Part shown: positions 34,382 through 42,503 of the stretch, piece after piece
Position numbering within the stretch: the stretch's first letter is position 1
How the letters are laid out: each line of letters opens with the position of its first letter
Source of the DNA: Pacificoceanicola sp049341065
GTDB taxonomy: Bacteria > Pseudomonadota > Alphaproteobacteria > Rhodobacterales > Rhodobacteraceae
Direction of reading: 5' to 3'
NCBI RefSeq assembly: GCF_049341065.1
Contig: NZ_JBMPIX010000005.1
Span: 1-64,000, forward strand
DNA: 64,000 nucleotides
The notes under the pieces: model-generated
Told to the model about the DNA's origin: nothing
The model's database searches: none
Seen by the model: the letters and a program-made list of their open reading frames with translations, nothing else
Program-made: the position numbers and the translations under genes

Positions 34382-36082
34382 TCAGTCGGCCAGCGCAAAC
34401 GCGATTATATTGTTGCCGCGCTTGTAATTCAGCTGCGCGTTTCCGCCTGCCGCGACAACAATGTATTGCTGGCCGCCCACGGTATAGCTGGACGGCGGGG
34501 CGTTGACGCCCGCGCCCGCCTGAAAGCGCCACAATTCACTGCCAGATGCGGAATCATAAGCCTTGAACAGACCATTGCCTTCGCCGGTAAAGACCAGTCC
34601 GCCAGCCGTGGCCAACACTCCGCCGATCATCGGCTGTTCGGTGCGAACTTTCCAGGCAATCTTGCCGGTGTTGTAGTCAACCGCAGTGACATTGCCCCAC
34701 TGCTCTTCTTCCGGGATGACGTCAAAGGAGCCACCCAGCCAGAGCTTGCCTTCGGGATAGGGGCTGGACGAAACGGTGTAGGTCATCGGCTGGTGCAGAT
34801 TGATCGCATAGCTCATGTGCAGGTTCGGATCGACTGCCATCGGCGACCATTCCACGCCCCCGTTGGCCCCGGGCAGCATCCGCGCGCCGTCGGCGGTGGG
34901 CAAAGTCCACATGTTCTCTTGCGGGACCATCGCCTCGGAGTAGCGGATCATGGAGCAGTCGTCGGCCTTGTTTACATAGACATGGCCGGTCTTGCCGCCG
35001 TGCAGGATGCCTTTGACGTCATTGCCCTCCGCGTCTTTGACCATGGTGATGATCGGCGGCGACACCGCGTCAAGATCCCAGACATCGTGGGCGATATACT
35101 GGAAGTGGCAGATATATTCGCCGGTATTCAGATCGACCGAGACAAGGCTGTCAGTGTACAGGTTGTCACCGGGGCGCAGCGCGCCATCGAGGTCGGGCGA
35201 CGGGTTGCCGACCACAAAGTAGATGCGGTTGGTTTCCAGATCGACCGCTGGGTTTTGCCATACACCGCCACCCAAAGTGGCAAAGGGATCGCCGTTCGCG
35301 GCATAGGCCGCTTTTTCCGCCTCAATATCCCGGTGCATGTCGCGACCCGTTGCATCGGTGGTCGCCCAGACGCCCTGTGAATCGTCGGCCGTGGTGTTGA
35401 AAGTCCACTTCAGCTCGCCGGTCATCATGTCAAAGGCTTTGACGAAGCCCCGGATGCCGTATTCGCCACCGTTGGTGCCGATCAGGACCATGCCATTGAC
35501 GACCGTGGGGGCCATAGTCTCGGAATAGCCCAGTTCCGCGTCAGCAATCTGAGTCGCCCAGACCTGTTTGCCAGTCTTGGCGTCGAGCGCCACAAGCTGT
35601 GCGTCAAGCGTTCCCATGAACACAAGGTCACCCGCGACGGCCACGCCCCGGTTGTTTGGGCCACAGCAATAGGTCGTAATCGGGCCCATGTCGTGTTTGT
35701 GATGCCAGATCTGTGCGCCGGTTTCGGCGTTCAGCGCGTAGACGTGGTTGAAGGCGGTCGTGACATACATCACGCCATTCACCACAATCGGCGTGGTTTC
35801 CATGGTGTCGACGATCTCGGTCTGGAAGATCCAGGCTGGCCGCAGATTGCGCACATTGTCGGTATTGATCTGGCGCGACGGATAATACCGCGTCTGCGCG
35901 TAATTGCCATTTGTGTGCAGGAAGTTGTTGCCATCACCGGCGGCCCGCGACAGCATATCCTGTGTCACATTCGCCAAGTCGCCATACAGGGTACTGTTTG
36001 TAACTTCGTCTTGCGCAGCGACGCCGGTAGAAATTAGTGTCGCCGCGACCGAAAGCGGTATCAATAATTTTTGAACAGACAT
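34382..36082 (-). CDS. PQQ-dependent alcohol dehydrogenase, probable lanthanide type
   Basis: 566 residues with a signal peptide (1-23). Eight-bladed quinoprotein propeller with recurring tryptophan-docking repeats (for example YALNAETGAQIWHHK). Adjacent Cys 139-140 form the characteristic vicinal disulfide. Metal ligands: Glu near 207 and Asn 293 in VGNPSP. The catalytic Asp is 336 in HDVWDLDAV, and a second Asp at 338, two residues later, is the feature that distinguishes lanthanide enzymes (XoxF, PedH) from calcium enzymes, which have Ala or Ser there. It oxidises alcohols in the periplasm and passes electrons to cytochrome c. It lacks a fused cytochrome domain. Confidence 0.9.
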   Translation of the reverse strand: MSVQKLLIPLSVAATLISTGVAAQDEVTNSTLYGDLANVTQDMLSRAAGDGNNFLHTNGNYAQTRYYPSRQINTDNVRNLRPAWIFQTEIVDTMETTPIVVNGVMYVTTAFNHVYALNAETGAQIWHHKHDMGPITTYCCGPNNRGVAVAGDLVFMGTLDAQLVALDAKTGKQVWATQIADAELGYSETMAPTVVNGMVLIGTNGGEYGIRGFVKAFDMMTGELKWTFNTTADDSQGVWATTDATGRDMHRDIEAEKAAYAANGDPFATLGGGVWQNPAVDLETNRIYFVVGNPSPDLDGALRPGDNLYTDSLVSVDLNTGEYICHFQYIAHDVWDLDAVSPPIITMVKDAEGNDVKGILHGGKTGHVYVNKADDCSMIRYSEAMVPQENMWTLPTADGARMLPGANGGVEWSPMAVDPNLHMSYAINLHQPMTYTVSSSPYPEGKLWLGGSFDVIPEEEQWGNVTAVDYNTGKIAWKVRTEQPMIGGVLATAGGLVFTGEGNGLFKAYDSASGSELWRFQAGAGVNAPPSSYTVGGQQYIVVAAGGNAQLNYKRGNNIIAFALAD

Positions 36083-36194
36083 GAAAGTTTCCTCCCCAGG
36101 ATGCTGGCAATCATATCGCTTTGCCAGAATACAATCCTATGCAAAAAAAATGGATTGGGCTACCATTATGATTACGTAAGGGAAGGCGGGCGAT
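36083..36194. promoter_or_regulatory. Divergent promoter region of the PQQ module
   Basis: 112 AT-richer bases between the divergent dehydrogenase and beta-propeller genes. It must hold both promoters. A run of eight A lies at about 36140. No operator was identified. Confidence 0.45.
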
Positions 36195-37181
36195 GTGATG
36201 CGTGACGAAATCTTGGTTCGCGTGGCGGTTGCGTTTGTGTTTGCACTTTGGGTCAGCCCTGCGGTCGCCGATCCGTCCGGACGCATCATCGTGTCGAACG
36301 AGCGTGACGATACGCTGTCGATCCTCAATCAAAAGCTCGAGGTGATCGACGTCATAGAAACCTGCGCGCGCCCGCGCGGGATGCATTTCAGCGCGGACAG
36401 GTCAGAATTTTACGTCGCCTGCGCCGATGACGACCAGATCGCGATCTACGATACAGCAGAGATTACGCTGCTGCGGCGCATACGCGGCGTTGCCGCACCT
36501 GAGACCTTCGACCTGCACCCCGACGGCCGCAGGCTGATCGTCTCGAACGAAGAGGACGCCACCGCCTCTGTCTATGACGTCGAAACCGGTGCATTTCTGA
36601 CTGAGTATGAAACTGGCGAGGAACCTGAAGGCGTGCAGATCATGGCCGACGGTCGGCTGGTCTTTGTGGCGTCAGAGGCGGCCAATCTGGTGCATGTCAT
36701 CGACCTGGAGGCCGATGAGCTGATCGCTGACATCTTGGTTGACACACGGCCGCGCCGGTTTGCGCTGACACCGGATCAGTCCGAACTTTGGGTCTCGGCC
36801 GAGGTCGCGGGGATCGTGAACATCATAGATGTCGCGTCGCTGAAACTGACGGGCGACATTTTGTTTTCACCGACGGGACTGCGCCGCGAACAGGTGACTC
36901 CGGTCGATATCAGGATGACAGCCGATGGCACCCGGGCCTTTGTGGCACTGGGCCGGGCCAATCGTGTGGCGGTTGTAGACGTCGCAACCCGGGCTGTCAT
37001 CGACTATTTACTTGTCGGCAAGCGCGCCTGGGGCCTGCAGCTTTCGGCAGACGAGACGCGGCTGTTCGTGGCCAACGGGCTCTCGGATGACGTGACCGTA
37101 ATCGACACGCAGACCCTGCAAGCCGTGACCTCAGTTCCGGTAGGACTGGTGCCTTATGGAATTCTCATCGATGATCGGTAG
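36195..37181 (+). CDS. PQQ-associated YVTN beta-propeller protein
   Basis: 328 residues with an N-terminal signal segment. The repeat unit of about 40 residues recurs around GRIIVSNERDDTLSIL, GRRLIVSNEEDATASVYD and TRAFVALGRANRVAVVD, typical of YVTN-type seven-bladed propellers. Such a protein is a standard companion of PQQ alcohol dehydrogenase systems in proteobacteria. A direct catalytic role is unlikely; it may bind the substrate, cofactor or a partner in the periplasm. Its end overlaps the next gene. Confidence 0.85.
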   Translation: MMRDEILVRVAVAFVFALWVSPAVADPSGRIIVSNERDDTLSILNQKLEVIDVIETCARPRGMHFSADRSEFYVACADDDQIAIYDTAEITLLRRIRGVAAPETFDLHPDGRRLIVSNEEDATASVYDVETGAFLTEYETGEEPEGVQIMADGRLVFVASEAANLVHVIDLEADELIADILVDTRPRRFALTPDQSELWVSAEVAGIVNIIDVASLKLTGDILFSPTGLRREQVTPVDIRMTADGTRAFVALGRANRVAVVDVATRAVIDYLLVGKRAWGLQLSADETRLFVANGLSDDVTVIDTQTLQAVTSVPVGLVPYGILIDDR

Positions 37182-38340
37182 GCTGCTGGCGCTTGTCGCT
37201 TTCGTCTGGGCGGCCCCCGCCCCAGCACAGCAGGATGTGCACATCGCCTATCTGGCTGTGGCCGACGATCCCTATTATGAGGCGCAACCGGTCTATACCG
37301 GCCTGTCCTTGAAGGACCACAACCGCCCGATCGACGGAGCACGTCTGGCGATTAAAAACGCGCGCGCGATTGGGCGTGCCTTGGGCTTCCGGATTCTTCT
37401 GGACGAATACCTGCTGCCTCCCGATGAAGATGCCGCGGCTGTCGCGGCACAGCTGGCGGAACAGGGGGCTATTGCCATTCTGCTGGATCTGCCCGCCCCG
37501 GTGATGGACCATGTTCTGGCACAGGCAGAGACAGTGCCGACGTTGTTCAATATCCGGCATGTCGCCGACCGTTATCGCGGCGGCGAGTGTAATGCCGCCT
37601 TGCTACATACCATTCCGTCACGCGCCATGCTGACCGACGCGCTTGCGCAATATCTGCGGTATCAGAGATGGACAAGTGTGCTGGTGCTGCGCGGGTCAGA
37701 GTCCGATGACGACCAAGAGGTATCGGCGGTGCGCACCTCTGCCAGCAAGTTCGGGCTAAGTGTGGTTGGTGAACATGTCTTTGCTTTGTCCAATGATCCG
37801 CGTCAACGCGATTTGACCAACATCCTGCTGATGACCCAGCAGGAACGCTATGACGTTATCTGGCTGGTCGATGCCGCAGGCGAATTCGGTCGCTATGTCC
37901 CTTATGCCACCGCAGAACCGCGCCCCGTCGTTGGTTCAGAGGGGCTGGTGGCGCGCGCATGGCACTGGACGTGGGAACGCAACGGCGCGCCACAACTGAA
38001 CCAGCGTTTTTCCAAGTTGGCTGGCCGCGACATGACGGCTGAAGACTGGGCCGCCTGGGTTGCCGTCCAAACGGTGATCGAAGCGCTTGCCCGCGCCAAA
38101 GCCGCCACGCCCCAGGCGGTTGGCCACATGCTTCGCTCGGCTGATTTGTCCGTCGACCAGTATAAAGGTGTACGCGGTAATTTCCGCGCCTGGGACGGAC
38201 AGTTGCGGCAACCGATCCTGCTCACGACGCACAACGCGACAATTGCCTCCGCCCCGCTGGACGGCTTTGACCATCAGGCGGATCGTCTGGATACGCTCGG
38301 CGCGGACCGGCCGGAAAGTGCGTGTTTGCAGCTAAAGTGA
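37171..38340 (+). CDS. ABC-type substrate-binding protein of PQQ alcohol systems
   Basis: 389 residues from the ATG at 37171, which gives a clean signal peptide (MIGRLLALVAFVWAAPAPAQ); an in-frame ATG at 37156 would add five residues. Type I periplasmic binding fold similar to branched-chain amino acid receptors: HIAYLAVADDPYYEAQP, GARLAIKNARAIGR and WTWERNGAPQLNQRF. Its layout and position match the binding protein commonly encoded with PQQ alcohol dehydrogenases. The matching ATPase and permease are not found downstream; an unrelated SDR on the other strand follows. Confidence 0.82.
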   Translation: MIGRLLALVAFVWAAPAPAQQDVHIAYLAVADDPYYEAQPVYTGLSLKDHNRPIDGARLAIKNARAIGRALGFRILLDEYLLPPDEDAAAVAAQLAEQGAIAILLDLPAPVMDHVLAQAETVPTLFNIRHVADRYRGGECNAALLHTIPSRAMLTDALAQYLRYQRWTSVLVLRGSESDDDQEVSAVRTSASKFGLSVVGEHVFALSNDPRQRDLTNILLMTQQERYDVIWLVDAAGEFGRYVPYATAEPRPVVGSEGLVARAWHWTWERNGAPQLNQRFSKLAGRDMTAEDWAAWVAVQTVIEALARAKAATPQAVGHMLRSADLSVDQYKGVRGNFRAWDGQLRQPILLTTHNATIASAPLDGFDHQADRLDTLGADRPESACLQLK

Positions 38341-38617
38341 CACACGTAACCGACAAAATGCCTGCCGAACCGGTTGACTCAGTGAGTGATGGCCTCTCGG
38401 CTTACGATCACGCCACTTTCCGCCGACAAATCTTCGACACCAGCCAAGCCAAGAGCAAACCGATGGTACGCCAAAACGGTCTAGGCGATGGTTGCACGGC
38501 AAAAGCGGTAGCCTTTCAGGCGGGGCTTCGACGTCGGAATGTTCACGCCTAGAAACTCGCCTGCCGCAAAGAACACGTCAACTTGGCAGTGCGCCTGCTC
38601 CTGCAACACGTAGCAGG
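38341..38617. other. Intergenic, no gene seen
   Basis: 277 bases between convergent genes. A weak open frame exists here but has no family resemblance or ribosome site. No hairpin terminator was found. Confidence 0.35.
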
Positions 38618-39385
38618 TCAGGCAAGCATCTGGCCGTCCCCGCAGACCGATATCGCCTGCCCCGAAATCGTCCGCCCGCGTACGCTGGTGAGGAACAAGA
38701 TCTGGTCGGCGATCTGGTCGGGCTGCACGTATTCCTTGATCGAGGTGTAGGAAAATGCCTCCGCCTCAACCTGCGCAAAGCTGAGGCCCCGGCGCTGCGC
38801 CTTGGCCTCCAGCACCCGGCGCTGACGGTCGCCCGCCACGATGCCGGGCAGGATTGCGTTGCAGCGAATGCCGTCGCCGCCCAGTTCAATGGAGAGCGAT
38901 TTGGTCAGCCCGATCACACCCCATTTTGCTGCGGCGTAGGGGGTGCGCATGGCAAAACCCAGTCGCCCGGCAAGTGAGGACAGGTTGATGATCGAGGCAT
39001 TCTTGCTTTGCCGGAGTGCCGGTACCGCGTGTCGAACGCAGTGGAATTGCGAGGTCAGGCAGATGGCCAGAGTGGCGTCCCAATCCGCCGGGTCCAGCTC
39101 TTCAACGGGGCTGGTCGGCCCGGCAATGCCCGCGTTGTTCACGAGGATATCGAGCCCGCCCAGATGCGCCTGCGCCGCCGCCATGAAGCCCGCGATCTGG
39201 CTGGCGTCGGCCATGTCGGCGCGCTGGCGGAACACCTCAGCCGGGAGTGTGTCGAGTGCGGTCTCGTCAATGTCGCAGGTCGCCACCCGGGCGCCTTCGG
39301 ACAGGTAAGCTTCGACGATGGCGCGGCCGATGCCCTGCGCCCCGGCGGTCACGATCACGCGGGCGCCCTCAAGTTCCAGTTTCAC
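38618..39385 (-). CDS. SDR-family oxidoreductase
   Basis: 255 residues, classical short-chain dehydrogenase: cofactor motif TAGAQGIG near residue 15, DILVNNAGIAG near 80, and catalytic YAAAK near 148. The C-terminal GDRQRRVLEAKAQRRG segment recalls SDRs that act on sugar acids or short hydroxy acids. Its start overlaps the GntR stop by 4 nt, and both diverge from the LIV-type transporter operon, so it likely acts on the imported compound. Specific substrate unknown. Confidence 0.9.
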   Translation of the reverse strand: MKLELEGARVIVTAGAQGIGRAIVEAYLSEGARVATCDIDETALDTLPAEVFRQRADMADASQIAGFMAAAQAHLGGLDILVNNAGIAGPTSPVEELDPADWDATLAICLTSQFHCVRHAVPALRQSKNASIINLSSLAGRLGFAMRTPYAAAKWGVIGLTKSLSIELGGDGIRCNAILPGIVAGDRQRRVLEAKAQRRGLSFAQVEAEAFSYTSIKEYVQPDQIADQILFLTSVRGRTISGQAISVCGDGQMLA

Positions 39386-40122
39386 GGAATGATCCTCCTT
39401 GGGTTATCGTCAGTATCCAGCGCGCCATGGGCGCGAATAAGTTCCGATGCCACGCGGATGTCTTCGGCGATGGCGCGCGCTGCGGTGTCGCCGTCGCGGG
39501 CGCGCAGCGCCTCGCACAGCTGGCGGTGGTGGGCACGCGAATGGTGGCTGCGCGCGTGCGTGATGTCTTCGGAACGGGGGGCGCCAGTATCGACGCCGAT
39601 ATCGAAATTGATGATTGGCCCGGCCTTGAGCCAGAGCATGGTGATCACCTCCATCAGCGCGGGCGATCCGGCGGCGCGATAGACCGCGAAATGCAGGTCC
39701 TTGTTGGCCGCCACCGCCGCAGCGCTGCCATAGGCCTTGTCCAGCACCTCTTCAAAGCGTTCGGCCAGCGCGACGACGCCGGCGATCTCGGTCTTCGAGG
39801 CCCGTTCCGCAGCCAGCCGCGCTGCCTGCCCTTCGTTCAGCATGCGCACCATCGTCAAGTCCGCAAATTCCACCGCCGTCATTAGCGGCACCATCACGGC
39901 ACGTTTTGGCGATACCTCGAGCGCGCCACTGGCCGCGAGGCGACTCACCGCTTCACGCACCGGCATCATCGAAACCTCCAGTCGTTCGGCCAAATCGCGC
40001 AGGGACAGACGGTCGCGCGGGCGCAGGGCACCGGACAAAAGCATCTCGCTCAGCGTGTCAAACACCTGTTCCGAAAGGGTTTGACGCCGGGCGGGCCGAA
40101 GCTGGTCAAGTGGTTCGGTCAT
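39382..40122 (-). CDS. GntR-family (FCD) transcriptional regulator
   Basis: 246 residues from the ATG at 40122. N-terminal winged helix (SLRDLAERLEVSMMPVREAVSRL in part: VSMMPVREAVSRL) and a C-terminal all-helical FCD ligand domain with the metal-binding His pattern (DLHFAVYRAAGSP, HARSHHSRAHHRQL). FCD regulators sense organic acids. A 21-bp perfect inverted repeat sits 43 nt upstream of its start, in the shared promoter with the transporter operon. It likely represses both directions. Confidence 0.92.
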   Translation of the reverse strand: MTEPLDQLRPARRQTLSEQVFDTLSEMLLSGALRPRDRLSLRDLAERLEVSMMPVREAVSRLAASGALEVSPKRAVMVPLMTAVEFADLTMVRMLNEGQAARLAAERASKTEIAGVVALAERFEEVLDKAYGSAAAVAANKDLHFAVYRAAGSPALMEVITMLWLKAGPIINFDIGVDTGAPRSEDITHARSHHSRAHHRQLCEALRARDGDTAARAIAEDIRVASELIRAHGALDTDDNPRRIIP

Positions 40123-40164
40123 GATCTCGGTAACTCCTGTTGACACCTCGGGGGCCGATCTGCA

Positions 40165-40185
40165 ACTGTGATCTCAGATCACAGT
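40165..40185. promoter_or_regulatory. Perfect inverted repeat, probable GntR operator
   Basis: Arms ACTGTGATCT and AGATCACAGT around a single C, 10 bp each with no mismatch, between the divergent GntR gene and the transporter operon. Confidence 0.65.
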
Positions 40186-40298
40186 GTATTGGGCCTAACT
40201 TCAAGCCTTGATCGCCCGGCGGAGGAGAAAAGTCAGCCGGAAAGATCGAGATCCCATTCGGGTGTGATCCTCGGGCACTGATTTCAGGGAGGAACAGC

Positions 40299-41543
40299 AT
40301 GACCAAAACCATCACAAACCGGCGGAGTTTTCTGCGGGCAGGCGCGGCCGGGCTCGCACTTGGCGTTGCGGCACCCGCCTATCTGCGTGCGCAGGGCGCA
40401 CCGCTAAAAATTGGCCACCTGACGCCGACCACCGGCTTTCTCGGGCCGCTTGGCGAATATGCCCAGATGGGCATCAAACTGGCCGTCGAGCATATCAACG
40501 CCAACGGCGGTGCTGGCGGGCGTCAGATCGAACTGGTCATGGAAGACAGCGTCAACCCGCAGACCGCTTCGACCAAAGCCGAACGTATGTTCGAGCGCGA
40601 TCAGGTCGATATGATTATCGGCGAGATTTCCTCGGCTTCCTGCCTGACGATTTCGCAGGTGGCGGCGCGTTATGGCAAATGTTTCGTGAACACAGGCGGC
40701 AATTCGGATTCGCTGCGCGGGCAGGATTGCAACCGCTACATGTTCCACGTTGAGACGCAGAATTCGATGTACGTGAACGCCGAAGGCCAGTTCTTCAAGA
40801 GCCAGAACCTTGTCGATGGCAAGAACTGGTACACGATGACGGCGGACTACGCCTTTGGTCACGACCTGCTGGCAGCGGCAAAGGCCTTTCTCGACAGCAA
40901 CGGGGGTATCATCGCGGGCGAAGACCTTGTGCCCACCGATGCGACAGATTTTTCGTCCTACCTGTTGAAGATCCGTCAAGCTGAGCCGGATGTGGTGGCG
41001 CTGAACCTCGCGGGGACGCAGATCACCAACTTCTTCAAGCAATACGGCGAATTCGGGCTCGATTTCACCCTTGGCGGCTTTGGTTTCGACACCGTGTCGG
41101 CCTGGGCTGCCGGTGCGCAGAATTTCCGCGGCACATGGCCCAACGTCTGGAACCACCTCGTGCCGAACGATGCGAGCCAGGCCTTCGTCAAGGCATTCAC
41201 CGACGCCTACGGTAAGCCACCCGAGAACCAGGCATGGGGCGATTACAATGCGGGTCTCATCATGGCCAAGGCCGTGGCCGAGGCGGGCGACGCCAGCGGT
41301 GACTCGCTTGTCGCCTATCTGGAAAGCCCCGAGGCGCAGTTTGATCTGATGAAGAACCGCAAAGGCTATTTCCGTCCCACCGATCACCAGATGATCCAGG
41401 AAATCTATGCGATCACCGCCCTGCCCGCGGATGAGGTGAAGAACGAATACGACATCTTCACCACGTCTGATCCGCTGCCCGGCGCGGATGAACCGCTTGA
41501 AACGCTCGCCAAGAGCGTCACCGGCGGCACCTGCACTCTGTAA
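40299..41543 (+). CDS. LIV-type ABC substrate-binding protein, Tat-exported
   Basis: 414 residues. A twin-arginine signal (NRRSFLRAGAAGLALG) and then a type I binding-protein fold: KIGHLTPTTGFLGPLGEYAQMG, LVMEDSVNPQT, and YAFGHDLLAAAKAF. It belongs to the amino-acid/amide-binding group (HAAT). The periplasmic protein delivers substrate to the fused permease/ATPase system downstream. The substrate is unknown; the adjacent beta-hydroxy/beta-keto acid enzymes suggest a quaternary amine or hydroxy acid rather than leucine. Confidence 0.92.
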   Translation: MTKTITNRRSFLRAGAAGLALGVAAPAYLRAQGAPLKIGHLTPTTGFLGPLGEYAQMGIKLAVEHINANGGAGGRQIELVMEDSVNPQTASTKAERMFERDQVDMIIGEISSASCLTISQVAARYGKCFVNTGGNSDSLRGQDCNRYMFHVETQNSMYVNAEGQFFKSQNLVDGKNWYTMTADYAFGHDLLAAAKAFLDSNGGIIAGEDLVPTDATDFSSYLLKIRQAEPDVVALNLAGTQITNFFKQYGEFGLDFTLGGFGFDTVSAWAAGAQNFRGTWPNVWNHLVPNDASQAFVKAFTDAYGKPPENQAWGDYNAGLIMAKAVAEAGDASGDSLVAYLESPEAQFDLMKNRKGYFRPTDHQMIQEIYAITALPADEVKNEYDIFTTSDPLPGADEPLETLAKSVTGGTCTL

Positions 41544-41558
41544 GATCTTCGACAAGGC

Positions 41559-41582
41559 GCGGGGGGCTTCATACGCCCCCGC
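41559..41582 (+). terminator. Attenuating hairpin after the binding-protein gene
   Basis: A GC-rich stem (GCGGGGGGC with GCCCCCGC, one bulged G, 7-nt loop) lies 16 nt after the stop. There is no T-run, so it more likely protects the abundant binding-protein message than terminates transcription. Confidence 0.5.
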
Positions 41583-41623
41583 CCAGTCATCTGACACTCA
41601 AAACAATGGGGGGACGCACCGCC

Positions 41624-42499
41624 ATGATGGGGCTATTCATCGCGCAGGTTCTGAACGGATTGCTGGACGGCACCTATTACCTGCTTATCGCGCTGGGGCT
41701 GTCGCTGATCTTTTCGTTGGGCGGCATCATCAACCTCGCGCACGGGGCTTTTTTCGCCATCGGTGCCTATCTGGCGATCCTGATCACACCCTATGTCGGC
41801 TATTTCGGGGCGTTGGTGCTGGTGCCGCTGATCGTGGCGGGGCTGGGCATGGTGATCGAACGGACGCTCTTTACCCGGTTTTACCGCATCGATCCCCTGT
41901 ATTCGCTGCTGCTGACCTTTGGTCTGGCAATGGTGATCGAACAGGGGTTGCGCTGGATTTTTGGAGCCTCCCCGCAGAATTACAACATGCCGGACATCCT
42001 GCGCGGTCAGGTGTTCATGGGGGATTTCATCTATTCACGCTATCGGCTGTTTCTGATCGCCGTGGCGGTGGTCGCAGTTGGCGCGCTCTGGGTGCTGCTG
42101 AATCGCACCTCCTTTGGCCGCATCGTGCGGGCCGGGGTGCAGAACCCCGAGATCGTCGGATCGCTGGGCATTTCGCTGCGGCCCTATCTGTCGGTCATCG
42201 CGGGCATTGCCATCGGGCTTGCCGGGCTTGCCGGGGTGCTGCTGTCACCGATCTATACAGTACATCCCGCAATGGGGGCCGAGATTATCACCTTGGCCTT
42301 CGTCGTGGTGGTGATCGGCGGCCTTGGCTCCTTCTGGGGCGTCATCATCGCCGCCATTCTCGTCGGTCTGACCAAGGGCGTTCTTGTGGCCATCGGCCTG
42401 TCGACCTGGTCCACCGCCGCCATTTTCATGCTTATGTTCGTCGTCCTGCTGCTGCGTCCGCGCGGCCTGCTGGGCGAACGCATCCTTCGATTCGAGTGA
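41624..42499 (+). CDS. LIV-type ABC permease (LivH-like)
   Basis: 291 residues from the ATG at 41624 (in-frame ATG at 41606 is an alternative), with GGGGGA upstream. About eight hydrophobic helices. LivH blocks: LIFSLGGIINLAHGAFFAIGAY near the N-terminus (core INLAHG), and RIVRAGVQNPEIVGSLGIS in the cytoplasmic coupling loop. It forms half of the membrane channel; the second half is the N-terminal domain of the next protein, which starts 4 nt after this stop. Confidence 0.93.
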   Translation: MMGLFIAQVLNGLLDGTYYLLIALGLSLIFSLGGIINLAHGAFFAIGAYLAILITPYVGYFGALVLVPLIVAGLGMVIERTLFTRFYRIDPLYSLLLTFGLAMVIEQGLRWIFGASPQNYNMPDILRGQVFMGDFIYSRYRLFLIAVAVVAVGALWVLLNRTSFGRIVRAGVQNPEIVGSLGISLRPYLSVIAGIAIGLAGLAGVLLSPIYTVHPAMGAEIITLAFVVVVIGGLGSFWGVIIAAILVGLTKGVLVAIGLSTWSTAAIFMLMFVVLLLRPRGLLGERILRFE

Positions 42500-42503
42500 C
42501 CCG

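Noticed and set aside
38322..38552. 76-codon open frame after the PQQ-associated binding protein
   Set aside because: Starts inside the preceding gene, has no ribosome site and no resemblance to known proteins.
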